From the NCBI RefSeq assembly GCF_004664715.2, contig NC_051072.1, forward strand, positions 31,021,994 through 31,085,993: a DNA stretch of 64,000 bases, given 5' to 3'. Position numbers and translations under genes: made by a program. The stretch comes from Peromyscus leucopus. Taxonomy: Eukaryota > Chordata > Mammalia > Rodentia > Cricetidae. The notes beneath the pieces are model-generated. The model was not told where the DNA came from. It was given only the letters and a program-made list of their open reading frames with translations, and searched no databases. This document shows, piece by piece, positions 63,646-64,000 of this stretch. Each line of letters starts with the position of its first letter. Position 1 is the first letter of the stretch.

Positions 63646-64000
63646 ATAAAACAGAATGAACTTTTTAGCAATATTGATTGTACAACTATATATGGTAGAG
63701 AGGCATCATATTTTTAAGTTCATATATTAATTTGTAAACATATTGTGCTTATTTAAAACTAAAAACGCATTTTTAGAAATTTCAGTCATATGTAATATCA
63801 AGGGTCAACTGTCCCTTAAACTGTTTTTCACTTTGACGGTTACTCAGCTTCCACACTACAGCTCTTCACTTCCTATGGGATAAGAGAACAGTCGTTTCCT
63901 TTCTCCTTGTCTTTCTTTTTTTTAAAGCTCAAAGACAATTTTACTAGAGAAAAACCCCAAGGCAGGTGGGACATAAAACTTCAGCAGCTGCCTGTACGGA

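Overview
The window is intronic DNA from a rodent genome, most probably a cricetid (deer mouse, vole or hamster group). Its interspersed repeats are rodent-specific: B1, B2/B3-type and B4-like SINEs, Lx-type L1 3' ends, and class II (ERVK-like) LTRs. One complete 2.74 kb LTR element has the size, LTR length and target-site length that I recall for the mys family of Peromyscus, which points towards Cricetidae. That species call is inference from memory, not a database match.

The window holds one confident exon of a cellular gene: a 162-bp minus-strand exon at 59704-59865. It encodes the end of the S4-S5 linker, the S5 helix and the start of the pore turret of the hyperpolarisation-activated channel HCN1. 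Its length matches HCN1 exon 3, it is in phase 0, and it has a consensus GTAAGT donor and an AG acceptor. The gene reads right to left. Positions 59866-64000 are therefore the end of intron 2, and positions 1-59703 are the beginning of a large intron 3. No other HCN1 exon was found.

Layout of intron 3. 1-12 kb: B1 and B3 SINEs, CA repeats, old L1 3' ends, two opposed L1 3' ends (4.4-5.5 kb) and an L1 with a 5' inversion (9.2-9.9 kb). 13-21 kb: an antisense LTR carrying a B1, a TG/GGAA microsatellite pair, an antisense RMER1-like element and an antisense L1. 21-33 kb: sparse L1 3' ends, one with a long C tract. 33-42 kb: a pair of inverted ~300-bp sequences 5.3 kb apart, an L1 ORF2 fragment interrupted by a B2-type SINE and an LTR, a young B1, an RPS18 retrocopy and a solo LTR with perfect 6-bp target duplications. 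44-47 kb: the complete mys-like retroelement, whose LTRs differ at 3 of 342 positions. 47-59 kb: a young B1 with a 52-nt poly(T), two sense RMER1-like elements, a 60-bp tandem duplication and a MaLR-like LTR. Intron 2 (60-64 kb) contains L1 3' ends, TG/AG, TC and GA-rich tracts, and a terminal B3.

Apart from the HCN1 exon, no conserved protein-coding gene is evident. The other long reading frames fall in repeats, in the RPS18 retrocopy, or in the mys-like element.
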